Shown here: in pieces, positions 10,790-23,560 of the stretch
Position numbering within the stretch: the first letter of the stretch is position 1
Layout of the letters: each line of letters begins with the position of its first letter
Source: Catonia carolina
Taxonomy: Eukaryota > Arthropoda > Insecta > Hemiptera > Achilidae
DNA: 64,000 bases
Direction: 5' to 3'
Assembly: GCA_035578175.1 (NCBI GenBank)
Contig: JAQMRL010000003.1
Location: 58,698,672 to 58,762,671 of the forward strand
Position numbers and translations under genes: made by a program
The notes under the pieces: model-generated
What the model saw: only the letters and a program-made list of their open reading frames with translations
Databases searched by the model: none
Told to the model about the DNA's origin: nothing

Positions 10790-10955
10790 TTTCACGGAGA
10801 AACTGCTTTAATAAGCGACGCACAAACCAGTTTTAACAACTGCACCACTGTTTAAAACAACACCAGATAACTACCAAAGGGTAGTCGCTCTGTATGTAAA
10901 ACAAATGTATTACTTTCTAAAACGATATAAAACATATTACGCTACTTATATAATT
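10790..10955. repeat. Dispersed repeat, right copy beside the RTE LINE
   Basis: Diverged direct copy of 6845-7000, sharing for example TCTGTATGTAAAACAAATGT. The LINE separates the two copies. Confidence 0.7.
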
Positions 10956-12605
10956 ACTATTAAAATTATGATTGGGTTTATAAATAAATATAAATAAAAA
11001 AATAAAATAAATATAAAAAAATAAAAATTAAGGGTTTCCATTTTCAATATCTTTATGTCTTTTATTTCATTTCATAATTTCCGAATTACATGTGTTGTGG
11101 AAATGAATAAATAAACTATTTTCTTGATCAAATTTTTATGATCAACAGAAATTAAAACATTGAATTGAAATAAGTAAAAAGTAGAAGAAATAAAATAGAC
11201 AAGAAAATTATTTCAGTTATAAAAGGAATTGAATTTTATCTTAGAGCTTTTATATCCGGAATAAAAACAAAAAAGAAAATATTTGATTTAGGCTTACAGC
11301 GTATTTATATAAACATTATTTCAAAATATTCAGTGAACGCTGAACATATTTATCGACGTTATTATCTGAAATCATTCTGACGTTTATTTAGTTCTTTTAT
11401 TTGAACATACATGAAAGTTACTTTTTATTAAAAGTAAGTTTTGTTTGTGTGTGTTTGAATGTAGTAACAGAATTTCCTCCTTCAACTTTGTATATTCAAT
11501 TCATTTTATCTGAGCGAATAGTCAGAAAATTCCCATTCTTATAGATAGTAGCCGAGGAAGCGGAGGAGTGAAGATGAAAGAAGGAGTTTTGAATATTTTC
11601 TCAGAAAGACTGTTGGCTGTTCGCTGAGTAGAGAACCAAGAACCATTGAGGTGTGTAGTCATGATAAGCCACATCACACGCTAAATAAAGTTTCAACTTG
11701 CTTAGTACTACTTACTGTACTATATGCCTTTAACTGCAACTTTCTAAGCAGCTACATAATATTATAGTTTATTATTATTATTATAATAATAATATAACCT
11801 ATATAACCTTATGACGTAACACTTTTCTTCTTATTTCACTACCCAAGAAAATACACTTAAGTTTCACACTTAAACGATCAATCATAAATAACTGTAATAT
11901 CTGTTAATACTTCATACATAAGGCTATAAGTTGAATTATTTTTTAAAAAATCTGGTGTGAAGCACTCACACAACTTTCTCTTGCCAATGCAAATATTGAA
12001 CAATATAACCTAACATCAGTAATAAAACATTATAAATAAACAAAAAAACTTACCTTAATAAACATAATCTAATTTTATTCATGAGTGAACGACACAAAAT
12101 GAAAAACAACCTCAGTTTAGCTTAAAAATACGGAAAATTACTCTTTCTTGCTAAACTAGGCTCTGTAGAGAAAAATGCATGAAATAAAAGTTGTAGATCT
12201 TTTAATTTGCTATAAATTTGATTATATACACTATATAAAATGTCGTAAAATGTGAGAAAAAACAGAAAATCGCTAATTACCGCTAAACTAAACGTTGTAC
12301 AAAAAGATTTTTGAAATAAAAGTTGTAGCATTTTAAATTGGCTGCAACTTTTATTAAATCATTTCAAATGCATATTAAAGTCATAATCTTAAAAAAAACA
12401 AATTTTTTTACGAAAAAACAGCCTTTCCAAGAATTTCAACGGACATGGCGCCTACCCTATCGTCTAGGGCATCACAAAATTGAGTAAATGGGCGATTTTA
12501 AGAAAAACGTAGAAACCGTTTTTGAAAAAAAATCATAAAAAGTGAAAAATGACACGAATAAACTTCTACTTTCGGTTGACCGATTTTGATAAAAATATTC
12601 GGGTT
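10956..12605. other. No gene recognised
   Basis: AT-rich DNA. The blocks at 12120-12340 contain two similar 'AAATAAAAGTTGTAG' stretches, suggesting decayed repeat sequence. Nothing coding is supported. Confidence 0.45.
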
Positions 12606-12609
12606 CTCT

Positions 12610-12850
12610 AGTGGTATCTAACTTAAGTTTCAAGTTTCAAGTTCGTACGATGTTTCGTTCTTGAAATAATTTGTTCACAAACACACACATACACACATGG
12701 ATACGAACATAGACCGATCGCTAAAAAACATGTTTTTTGGGTTCAGGGGTCTGAAAACCTGTAGATCCGGTGAAAACTCGATTTTGGAAAATCGACATGA
12801 AAACAATACTTTCCTTCCTATTATCCATATAGACAAGAGAAAGTAAAAAA
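12610..12850 (+). repeat. Dispersed repeat family K, copy 1
   Basis: It contains a CACACACACATACACACATGG stretch, then CGGTGAAAACTCGATTTTGG and AATCGACATGAAAACAATAC. The same sequence, diverged, lies inverted at 57020-57225. It is noncoding and of unknown class. I recall similar sequence in other arthropod genomes but cannot name it. Confidence 0.65.
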
Positions 12851-12869
12851 TGAGTTTTTTAATTAAAAC

Positions 12870-14325
12870 TATAGCACCCAAGCTTAGGTTCGTTCGGGAT
12901 TTGAGTATAATAAATAATAAACGACCTTCCTTTAACCTTAAAAAAATTATTTATTTATTTTAGAAGATTATATAAATTACAATTACTTATTATGACTTCT
13001 AACAATTTATAATTAAATAAATAAATTTAATTAATGGCAAAATTAAAGCTTAAATTAACTTTAATAATGATAATATTATTGTACACTTAATAATAATCCC
13101 TTATCTACAACCAATTACAATGTTCACATACAGTACGCAGATCTTTTCCCTTAAAGTACAATGTACACAATATATTCACACTGATTTAACACTAATAGCA
13201 CTCATCCATGACCGTATGGTAACTTGAACTGATCTAACTTACAAAAGAAACTAACTCTTTTTAGGCTTTTAAAAAGAAACGGAAAGACGAGGTAGTAAAC
13301 ACATAATAGAAATACAAATGTTTTCTTCGGAATTCTGAAACAAGTAATAAAAAGGTAGATTGTACGAGGAAGAAGGAAATAAAGGTATTCTGAGAAATTT
13401 TGGTAAATACATAATAAAAGGGTATAAACAAATACATAAATTAGAAAGCACTAAAAATGTATAAACCTTAATCATGAAATGATACAAGAAATAAAAATAA
13501 GATCCGATTATCCTAAATGATACGTACATCTCTACTCCAATCTTCCCAGGTAGAAATACTAAAACAGTTTTAGTAAAATAACAATACACTTTTTTCGTGC
13601 AACGAAACTATCTCACCTTAACTATTTCTAGCCTACCACGAACTATTATTATTACTTATGTCACAACATACCGATGAATATTATCATGGAGTTAATTGTG
13701 AGAATTTTTGGTTATAAACGTCGTTGAAAAAGAAAGGACTAGTTGACAAAGACTGAAGGGAGTAAGGCAGTAAGAGATAACAATTATCAGGACCCGGATA
13801 AGCAAACAAATTCAAGTTGACGGAATTTGGTACTCTTCTAAAAACAATACCTATAAAAATTAAATCTGATTATCAATATAATGAAAAACTGTACATCCTT
13901 AGAATGATATAAATTAGGATTTTAAAGAAATTAGAGCTTTTAGTTCTCAACATAAAAGGTCTGCGGAAATGGGTTAAACGGCCACTAAGCAAAATTTAGT
14001 AAAAGTTTGACTGAATGTCACAGTCGCATGTAGGCCTAATAAAAACAAAAATGTCATACAACTCGAGCAATACAAATTCCCATGAGACGCTATCACGAAG
14101 GCATAATATCAGTGTGACAGACACTATCAGAAAGCACAGTAAGAAAACTGGCAAAAGCAGAACAATATGATCCTTAATTTATCATGGATGACTAACGTTA
14201 TGGGAAAAAGAAGGCTAAAATATTTTTTTTATCAGAGTTTAATTTTTACGAGTTCTTCCCCGTCGATCAAGAAACGGTCTGGAATATTTAAGAAGAATTT
14301 TGGATGATAAAACTACGGCAATCAT
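12870..14325. other. No gene recognised
   Basis: AT-rich. The 106-codon minus-strand frame at 13269-13589 is of low complexity and hydrophobic with no motif, and I treat it as chance. Confidence 0.45.
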
Positions 14326-14329
14326 TGAG

Positions 14330-14480
14330 GTAACATTAACACAGATCCGATTGATTCAATTTACATTTAAACTGGAATAAGACAGGGTGATGGACTGGAC
14401 CAGTTCTCTTTATCTTTTTGCTGGAGAAGTTTATTTAGCAATGGGAAATTAAATTTGCCAAGAAAGGATTACTAATCCTA
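14330..14480 (+). pseudogene. LINE reverse-transcriptase relic (motif B)
   Basis: The plus strand reads TGIRQGDGLDQFSLSF, matching the RT motif B pattern TGxRQGDxLSPxLF of insect LINEs. Flanking codons are too decayed to place the element. Confidence 0.5.
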
Positions 14481-14520
14481 TTACACATTGGACCGTTGGA
14501 TTTGACTGATTATAATTTGT

Positions 14521-14602
14521 AGACCCTAAGCTGGAAATCGAATCGAACCCATGACTTTCGCGTTGTGTGGTAGCACTCTACCACTACGCTACGGAAGTGG
14601 CC
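14521..14602 (-). repeat. tRNA-derived SINE head
   Basis: On the minus strand it begins GGCCACTTCCGTAGCGTAGTGG, with an A-box-like TAGCGTAGTGG, then GGTTCGATTCG as a B box, and continues into a tail shared with 52385-52475. The cloverleaf is disrupted, so it is a SINE or relic rather than a working tRNA gene. Confidence 0.6.
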
Positions 14603-14609
14603 AAACTAT

Positions 14610-16275
14610 TTGAAATTATTAAAAATAAATTTATTATTTTTACTGATCATATTGTAGTATTTTTTCATAAAAACTGGTTAGAGTCTTGCGAAGTTAGAAA
14701 ATTTTCAGAATGTGTTTATTTTCTTGTATGAAAATACTTTCCTAGATAGTGTATTCGAAAATAAAAGTGCGCATTTAATAATATGGTTACAAATTAATTA
14801 AGTCGTATATTTTTAACGTGTTATAAACTTTATATTGAATTAGAAAGTTTATTAGCAGAATATAGAAAACATTGAAAAAATCACCGTAAAATTTATTTGT
14901 GTAGGTTATTTCTAAATTAAAAGTATTCTAATATAATAAAAAATAAAGAAGTACATTGAAGATATTCGTTGAATAGTCATCAAAGGGAGAATTATGAACA
15001 TCTGGTCACTGTAATGGCAAAGCTAACTGAAATGTTGTTGAATGATGACATCCATTGAGTATAGAATTTCATTTCAGTTGAATAAAAGAATGTAAGAGTG
15101 CCGAAATGTCAAGAATTTGTAATGAAAATATATGACATTTATTTGTGGGAAGATAAAAGTAGAGTAAATTTTGAATTGTCAGAAATGACGATGGTATTTG
15201 ATTTTCAGATATAGATTAAAGGTTTCAGATATAGGGTCATAGGTCACTTAGACATACTATTTTTGGTATTTATTGTTCTTCAAAGAGGAGTAGTTACACC
15301 TCGAAAATTGTAAAATATATAATTTTTTCTTTTAAATTATTGTCTGAAAATGTGTATTTTGTCTGTTATGCGTTGATCTTAGTATGTAGTTTTTTAATTG
15401 TGTACATATTTTTGAAAATTGATACTTTGTATAAAAAAACTGGATTCTCTTTTAATTGACTTAAAAGGGAAATTACTTTATTACAATTGTAATCTAAAAG
15501 ATCTCATAGAACTAATTTTACAATGATAAGACAAGAGTTGTATTACAAAATGTGTAAAGAATCGAAAACTTTTATTCCGATTCTGTTTAAATGCTATTAA
15601 ATAATATTTTAACAGGAGATAATGATTTAAAATGAATAACGTAATGGAAAATTGACCGATTGTTTTCAAAAGAAAACAAAAAGATACAAGATTTAAAAAT
15701 ATAATTATTACAATGAATAAGATTTGCATCCCTGTTGTTTGTAAACACAAGTTCTTCCGTTCGTTAAAGCTGTCCTCTTATAAAATAGTAATTGCCACTT
15801 TCCGTTTTCAAGGAACGTTCATTTTCAAATTTTGATTGATGTCTTCATAATTGACTACTTTTTTTTTATCATATAACTTTTTTTTTATGCATAATCTGTT
15901 ATAAATAACAATAAATGCAACTTATCGATTAGATACAACTCATGAAAAAATTACAACCCACTGGTGTAATTAACAAATATAACATTAAAACATATTATAC
16001 TGTTCTTAATTAATATTTACAATCAAAATTAGATAGTACTTTTTTAAATAAATTAATTAATTAAAATAAAAAATAACCAAAACCTCCTTTACAAAGAAAA
16101 AAAAACAAAATGATAAGTAATAAATAATAAGAACATGATTCCGAAATATATGTACATCTAACTTCACCGTAGATAATTATTAAAAATGTTCATTTAGTTA
16201 TTTACAACATTCACACTTAAACACGACAATAATCTACAGAATATTAACATTATATTATTTACAACTTTTAAAACA
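14610..16275. other. No gene recognised
   Basis: AT-rich with homopolymer runs. No motif or repeat structure that I can support. Confidence 0.45.
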
Positions 16276-16280
16276 CTTTA

Positions 16281-16538
16281 TCAGAATCGCCCTGGGAGAT
16301 CCAGTACTGTAGCACGTTTTAGCCTATTGACATCATTACTGTTGTCTAAGAGATTCAGTGCTAAGTGATTTACGTGGTTGTTTAGACGTTCGATGTATTT
16401 ACAACTGAAACTTCGTATTTCTTCTCGTACCGTCTGCACATCCATATCACGATGTATATCGGCATTGGTAATATACCACGGTGCATTCAGTATGGTCCGC
16501 AGAACTTTTGATTGAAACCGTTGCAGACTACTTAACAA
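16281..16538 (-). pseudogene. Jockey-like LINE C-terminal fragment
   Basis: The minus-strand frame (85 codons) gives LQRFQSKVLRTILNAPWY, then a DxxVQTVREEI segment, a YIERLNNHVNHLA stretch and the terminal LDLPGRF. This is the classic end of insect Jockey-type ORF2. The AT-rich DNA at 16030-16280 is its likely 3' UTR. The RT core is missing (5' truncation). Confidence 0.85.
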
Positions 16539-16984
16539 ACTTAATCAATTGACTACTTAACAAACCAAAACTATCTGAAAGTCCTTCAAGGAAGCTAAAA
16601 CAAAAATGTAACAGAGATCTTATGCAGGGACCAACGACACAGTCTCAACACTTCTACAGTAAATATGCTTGTTTATCCAAATAATTCCTGTAAAATAAAA
16701 ATATTCAAGTTTTATTTATTAAAAGTATACTGTAAGGTTTTTTTAAAAATACCTGTAGTAATAGTTATAAAAGAAATGTCGTTCATTTTTCTTCTTTACA
16801 AATGTATGCAATCTTAATGTAATTTTTAAAAATCTGTTTTGTAATTACTGTTATTATTATTGATATTTGTGTAAATGTAATTGTATTTCTTTTTTATATT
16901 CACCTCTTTTAAAACTGTTGACCGTAATTTTTACACCCTTTTAAATGTTGTAATAACATTATTTTTTTAGTAGTTAGATTCCAA

Positions 16985-17285
16985 CAGTGAAAGATCTATC
17001 CGCGTTTTTGTATAGTACATTTTTATGAAAGACTAGATGACCATCCAAACCAACGAGCCCGTGATCTAGCTGCAAGGAACTTCCCAACTATGCGATGTTT
17101 GAAGCGAAAATGGAGTAGAGACCTCTTGGTCTGAATAATGGACAATACCCGTAGTTTTAAACGAAGAATGTACCACTTGGTATCTCTTCCCCTTAAAGTG
17201 AAATTCCCCACTGCCATTTAATTATCATATACGGAAGTTGTGCTGCTCAATGTACCGTAATAAAAGTTAAAGACAAAAAGTAAAC
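16985..17285 (+). pseudogene. Jockey-like LINE 3' end, sister of 2330-3200
   Basis: It shares CGAAAATGGAGTAGAGACC and ACAATACCCGTAGTTTTAAA with the copies at 2330-3200 and 24556-25010, including a short frame reading LDDHPNQRARDLAARNFP. It lacks the palindrome and foldback found in the first copy. Confidence 0.7.
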
Positions 17286-17390
17286 GTATTTCATCGTTTT
17301 TGTTGTATTAATTATTTTGTATATTCTTAGCGCAGTCATAACTATTTTTGACGTAGAGGGTTTGCCTATAAGCAGTCCTATATTTAGTTA

Positions 17391-17780
17391 AGGGGGTAGT
17401 CAACCCAGAAAATGAAAATGAAAACTACTGGCTATAATTTACTCATCATATTTTAAATGAAAGAGTAATTTACTAGTAATGATCTATCACTTGAACAACG
17501 CCAAAAAATTAATTACAGCCCCTAATATAGGGGTGGGGGTGGAAAAGCGGACTTTTACGGGGAATCAAATATCTCAGGAACCAAGAAACATATCAACATG
17601 ATTTTTGTGCCAAACAAATAAAAACGACAAAACATGTATATTTAAAACAGATGTTTTTATACTTTTTTGTCAACGTACGAAGTACACACATGCTGTGATT
17701 CAAAAAATGTTAAACTTGAAATAACTACAAAAAAAAATCGAAATTAAAGAAGATCATGTTATTGAGTTGACTACCCCCTA
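17391..17780. mobile_element. MITE with GGGGGTAGTCAAC ends
   Basis: The left end AGGGGGTAGTCAAC and the right end GTTGACTACCCCCT are exact inverted repeats about 390 bp apart. The flanks read TTA and AAA, so the target duplication is unclear (TA or a decayed TTAA). The interior is noncoding. Confidence 0.65.
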
Positions 17781-18359
17781 AAAAATATTGTATATGTAAC
17801 TTAACTTAGTAGTAAATTAGAATGTAAATGTTACTGAATATAATGAATAAAAAAAATTTCCAAGTCTGACTTGATATCATTTTAAGGGAAAAAACTGGAT
17901 GGTCTCCTTCCTCACGTCATTCTATAACACTATTATTGTTTATTATCAGCATATTTGTATAGTCTGATTTTCGTAAGGAGAGCGCTGGGCAAAACGTGCG
18001 TCTGCATTAATATAGACTTGTATGTACTGCAATAGTGCAGCGTATGTAATCAACAATGGAACAGCATACCTACAAAATACAAAGGGTGTTGTCAATCTTC
18101 AACAACACTCTGACTGTACATCTAATTGTAGGTCGGAGGGGTATCCAGGATCCAAGTCAAGTATGCGCATACGTAGCAAAGCGCTCACGGCAATTGGCTT
18201 GGCCTTTAGTTGTATTTGTAATTATTGTATGCAGGAACAAATTGCTGAAAGTTACAAAGAGATCATTTTTAAAATAACCAGAGATGGAGCAGAGTTCTTC
18301 TTTAATTCTTGCTGCATTGCTTATGTATACCTAGGCGAAAAAGATTAATGTGAAAAAAA

Positions 18360-20100
18360 TATAAGATGCACTTTTTGTTTTTGGTTTTAAAATACTTTGT
18401 TACTATTGGTAATAACTTTTCTTCAACATTATAAATTTTTTATTGTTTTAGTTATTAAATACTTTAGTTTATTTGTTCGAAACCTTAATTTTTATTCCAA
18501 ATTTAACATAGCTGAATGTTGTATTTTATATTCGTGCCTGTTCGTGTTCATGTTAATGTAATACCAATGCTGTCTCAACTTTTGGTTGTTCTCTATACAG
18601 TTAAAGATTAAAAAATAAAATAAAAAAAATAATCCATTAATCATAAAATTTTACGCACTTTCAAAAATCATAAACATCGTTTTATTGCTTCTAATTAGTA
18701 CTTGAAAGAAACTTTCTACTGATCACACAGCTAACTTATCTCTTTAATATGAAATTATTTTAATAAAATAGCTGTAATAGTTATAAAGATAAGAATATTT
18801 TGTAAAAACTGTTTTCCAAGTTCTCCCCTGTTTTGGAGAATGGGGTAGCTACATAAATTTTCAAAAATTTTTATTCGAAAATGGGTTTTTTTTAGGTACA
18901 TATTATTTTATTGTAATAGATAATTTAATATTGATATTGGTATGGGGAAAAATAGTTACGGATAAAATTTTCAGATAAAATTAAAATAAGAAAATATACA
19001 ATGTATTAATAGGTTTGAACAAAACTATTTATGTACTAGTCATAGAACGTTTCTTTTAACAGAGAAGATAAATTTTTGAAATATAGAGACGCAGTAAAAT
19101 AAGTTGTAGGTTTTCAATTGATATAATTCTCATTTCTAGTATATCTATCTTTAAAGTCATCCGAGTATAAAAGACGACGCCGAAACGAAATTGTTTCTCC
19201 AAGAGATTTTTTACATTTTTCGAAGATGATACTGTACTTCTATGAATAACCAAAAGAAAAGAAATCGAATCGTAAGTTATAAAAGATGCCTATCTGAGCG
19301 GAAGCTAAAGAGGTAAAGAGAGTGAGTTTTTTTAAAGGGGGCAATTGGGTGAGCAGTGGTTTGTATATTGTAAGGACAAGGGGTTAGAGTCGGTTACTAC
19401 TACAAAATGTGAGGTTGATTAATGGTTGTTTACATTCTTCGTAAGAGTCCAACAGCTCCACGAGTATTAAGTTCCTTCTCTCCTCAATGAGGTATAGAAC
19501 AACCATTGAGTTACTAAACTTAAAAATAGAATGGAACCCCAACTCTCCCCAAAACAGTCCGTTTCTCTTTTTTCTTTTTGTTAAGGAATAAATAAATTGT
19601 ACAAATTTTACGTACAGCTCATTTAATAATAAATCACTTTCAATTCCAGTTTACATTGTTCCTATAAAGTCACATAACCTATTTTCTTTGAAAAAGTAAA
19701 ATGGAAAATATCACAATCCAATGTCACTAACCTTATATACATTTAACTCTAGAAAACCATTGAATCTATAGTACATTGTTACCCAAAGCTTAGATAAGTC
19801 CTTCCGACTCAGGGACACTTCACTTTTATTCATTGTAACACGGTAAATATTTTTAAAAGAAAATTGTGTTTTCTTTAGCAGATTAAAACGTTTTTCCTTA
19901 CCTAGGGTACAACACTTTATCTTAGAGAAAGTTTTATTTTGATTTTGTATTATTTTATCCAACTTGTTTGAACTGAATATATAAAACTAAAAATTAGCCA
20001 TTTATTTTTCTTTCTAAACGACATCGAGAATTTATCTAAAAAGATTAACTTACATTGATTTTACAATAAGCTGGTCGATATGAGGAAAAAAAAGTTTTTA
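18360..20100. other. No gene recognised
   Basis: AT-rich. The less AT-rich stretch at about 19300-19560 shows no motif. Short frames at 19056-19253 and 19711-19962 are unsupported. Confidence 0.45.
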
Positions 20101-20104
20101 TAGA

Positions 20105-20175
20105 CTGATCATCTTTGTGGTGCTGTTGTAAGTGGTCTCCGCTGCAACGGGAAATGTCCGGGTTCAATCCGTACG
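20105..20175 (+). repeat. tRNA-like SINE head
   Basis: GCTGTTGTAAGTGGTCTCCGC resembles an A-box region. TCCGGGTTCAATCCG is a B-box match (GGTTCAATCC). There is no good acceptor stem, so I call it SINE-derived. Confidence 0.5.
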
Positions 20176-20929
20176 CTGTAACTTTGGATACATTCGTACC
20201 AAACTAACTAACTGTCTGGTTTCTATTCTATCTGCTTGGGCATCCTAAGAACCGGTCCATTGCTTTATGTCTTCATTTCTCATATTTTCACTCTGGAGGA
20301 CCAGCCTATCTCTGAGACCTGAACCCTTCGTATATTCCTGAACCGTATTTTCCATTAAACTACACCACAATACTTATTTGTAGTCTCCAATACAGATGTG
20401 GCCACTAACTTCTTCGTCTCATTTGTATTTTGTTAGATGAAAGCAAAGCGCCTAGTAATCAAAGCGCAGCTATACTCTAACTCGTACGGTCACTGATATT
20501 CTGCTCACTCGTCTCTTCAGATAAAAAATTACCACAGACCTTTGAACTGGTCGCAGTGTTCTAACGACAGATTTTCATGAATTCCAACCTAAAAGAGACA
20601 AAATACCTCAGTTTATTCTATTTTTTTTATACGAACGAAGCCACCATTCCATGGAAATGTAATTAATTGCACAATACTGTGATGTTTATTCCGCGTTCTC
20701 GTCAAGATCTGGTCTAAATGACAAAACTTCATTTAAAATTTATAAATAAATATTTATGTACAAAGTAAGTATTTATATTATTTGTTACAGTTATAGCAAT
20801 TATAATATTATATTAACTATTTTAGCTAATAACAAACTAAATTAATTAAATTTCTTTTTGAAGATTAAGACAAACGAAATTTAACTAAACAGAAATACGG
20901 TCATTCAATATTTCACATTATTTACCCGT

Positions 20930-21130
20930 TACAAATACCTACTTAATACACAGTGCACAAACCGGTTTTTGACTTCAAACTTTTCGACAATCGACACAAT
21001 ACTTTACGCACAAAACGTTTTTGGATTTTGTATAAAAAACAGCTTTCTTGAAAGTTAAAGAATGTAACGGTACTTATAGAACATAAAGAATATTCCAGAT
21101 AAATAATTAGACAATATAATAGTAGAACTT
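20930..21130. repeat. Dispersed repeat, distant copy of 6845-7000
   Basis: It shares CACAAACCGGTTTTTGAC-like and later ATTCCAGATAAATAA-like blocks with the repeats flanking the RTE LINE, in the same order. Divergence is high. Confidence 0.45.
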
Positions 21131-21139
21131 TCTACCTTA

Positions 21140-22380
21140 TGCTAGAAGAACGACATGTAAGGGTAGACTACCCGGAATAACGGAACAAAATAAATTACAC
21201 TCGTCAAAACTACACACCAAAAACGTTGTCCTACATGCTGATTTATGTCTAAATAGTATTATTTTATGTTTTTAAAATACCAATAAAATAGGAATTAAAT
21301 TTTTTTCTAACAACTTTAGTTCTTCCATCGGTGATGTGTTTTAAAGCTAAGCTGAATATTGTAAAATCACCAATAGTATAGAAAATATTCGTAATTTTAC
21401 ATCAGTACAGTCTCTTATTTGCATGTATCAAATTAGTTATGGATTTATTAAAAATAACGCGTGGCTTATGGTACAGAAAGAGGTGTACAACAATGTATGA
21501 AGGAAAATGAAGCAGACGAAAGTTATTCTTATACAACATTGATGTTACGTTTTTTTATGATCTCAAAAACAATGTTTATATTTTAACAATTTTATTAACC
21601 CTTTAGGGTTAAAAGCAGGATAAATGAGAAATTTTAAAACAAATGCAATAAAAACTAAATTTTTTTCTTTTTGTAATTCAAGCTCGTTGTTTTGTTCGAT
21701 ATATTTGCATTAGGTTACTTTTAATAATTATGGGATAATATTTATATTCATACAAATAAAGTTCAAATAATCTGTTCACTTAATGGTTTTACAAAGGATA
21801 TATAAATATGATAATGAACCGCATTAAATTTTGTAACCCGTTTGTTTTTTAATTTTGCTTTGATGCATGAAAATTTTAATGATGAAACCTGGGGGTTGAT
21901 AATTTGAATATAAATAAATTGACAGGTAGCTTATAAAATTGTCATTGTCAGTTTTCATTTTGTACAATCCATGAACAATAAACATAATACATTTGTACTT
22001 TAGAGTACTTTAGAGTAATACGTAATTTTACTTTGAACTCTATTGAAGTTTGTGTGGTAAACTGAATGCAGTAACGTACTTGTTTATGAATACATTACTT
22101 ACACATTTCTATACTTAATATGATAGTTAAACAATTTGTTTTGTTTTTTACCCCGACTTTCCTCATATAATAATTTACTGATAATTGAAAAATAATCCAA
22201 ACGGAAATGGATACTTGATCATAGAGTATAACGATTCACATCACAAACCAGTAGACTAGTTAAAATAATTTTTTTAATTTTATAAAAGTAGATTATCTGA
22301 GTAATGTAGATAACAAAAACCGACAAAATAATAATTTTAAATTTAAATTAACATTTTATTTTACTTCACTACTTTCATGG
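21140..22380. other. No gene recognised
   Basis: AT-rich noncoding DNA. No motif seen. Confidence 0.45.
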
Positions 22381-22383
22381 GCA

Positions 22384-22760
22384 TTGAAATTTGTGTATGT
22401 TAGTATTCATGAAAAGACACAAAGGTTCATAGAAAGAGTAATGCTGAATATTAAATTGAGAAACCGAGTGAGAAAAAAAGAATATTTAAAAGAAAACATT
22501 AAAATAAAAATTATAAAACTGAATGAGGTAGTAAAAAAATACAGAGAAGCGGAGCACAAAATGAGGCAGACGATCAATGGGTAAGGGAGATTCATCAGTA
22601 AAAGCCCTGGCTAAGAAAGAGAGATAGAGATTTTCTACGGACACGGTGAGAGATAACTTTATAATGGTAGCAGGGTTTAACTAGGCTGGAAGGAGCCAGA
22701 AGAGGGAATTGTGGACGCAAGCGTACAACCCTGGGTGAGGACGGGCTGATGAAGAAGAAA
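22384..22760 (+). pseudogene. LINE C-terminal relic
   Basis: A plus-strand frame with ENIKIKIIKLNEVVKKYREA, then in shifting frames MRQT.NG, WVREI and PWLRKRDRD, resembles the end of LINE ORFs that carry a 'W.GHv.R...grW...v..W.P...kR..GRP' tail. Stops and frameshifts are frequent. Confidence 0.4.
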
Positions 22761-22900
22761 AAGAGAAGAAGTGAGTCTGAGAGAACTCAAAAAGCGAGTT
22801 CTTGACAAAATCCAAGCTTTTGAAATTAGGAAGTACCACAGTAAGTGAAAAAAAGAAAAAAACCAAGTCCTACGTCTGATAAATAAAGTTAATAAACTTA

Positions 22901-23300
22901 TTGTTGCTTAGGTCATCAGCCGAAAGGCTGGTTTGAACCTCTAGAAGCTTTACTAGGTGAAACGAGGAGTCGAGTGGTTTAAAGGTGCCTTCCTCACTGA
23001 GTGGAAAAGTAGCCAACACTTATCAGCACGCCGAGCTCTCTGAAAAGCATCTACTTTTCTTCCTGTAAATGACACTTTCACTTCATTCACCACAGAGTCT
23101 AGATGTATAATGAAATTCATTCCTTCAGAGGAGATAACTTTGACTAGTGTATTTTACACCTCTACCTTTTCTGTTCTTAAATTCTTCAGTCGTATAATTG
23201 GCTGACCGTGTGATAAGAAACATAATTATTTTTGTAGCCCTGGAACTGGTAGATCGAGTTAAAATAATAATATTTAATATTTCACTGCCTGTTATGGGCC
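22901..23300 (-). repeat. 395-bp dispersed repeat, copy 1
   Basis: Taking the 43987-44379 copy as the forward sense, this one is inverted. It starts TTGTTGCTTAGGTCATCAGC and ends with CTGCCTGTTATGGGCC. It contains the family's GGCTGGTTTGAACCTCTAGA and TTGACTAGTGTATTTTACAC blocks. It is noncoding overall. A LINE fragment follows almost immediately. Confidence 0.85.
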
Positions 23301-23309
23301 TAGTTAACT

Positions 23310-23560
23310 TATTTAGACTATGAAAACACGAAAACTGCAATACCTCGGTCATATTATGCGAGTAGAAGGATACGAACTGCTCCGAGTGATTTTATAGGGG
23401 AAAATATCTGGAAAAATAAATAGGGAAAGATGATGAGTCTGTAGAGGAACAACTGTTCCTGTGTGGATTTGTTCAGAGTGGCAGTGTCAAATTTGGGATC
23501 GGGAAACTCAATTAGAAGAAGATAAATACATGATTCGTATAATGCTTGACTCGCTATTTC
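23310..23560 (+). pseudogene. LINE C-terminal fragment (LGHIMR type)
   Basis: It translates to MKTRKLQYLGHIMRVEGYEL, then a stop, then decayed sequence. This is the same class of LINE tail as 5385-5520 but better preserved. Confidence 0.7.

Noticed and set aside
13269..13589. 106-codon minus-strand frame
   Set aside because: Low-complexity hydrophobic translation of AT-rich DNA. No motif.
18022..18348. 108-codon plus-strand frame, with a second frame at 18056-18277
   Set aside because: Cysteine-rich in places but with no recognisable domain, splice sites or conserved neighbours. It may be part of an unknown repeat. Not enough to call a gene.
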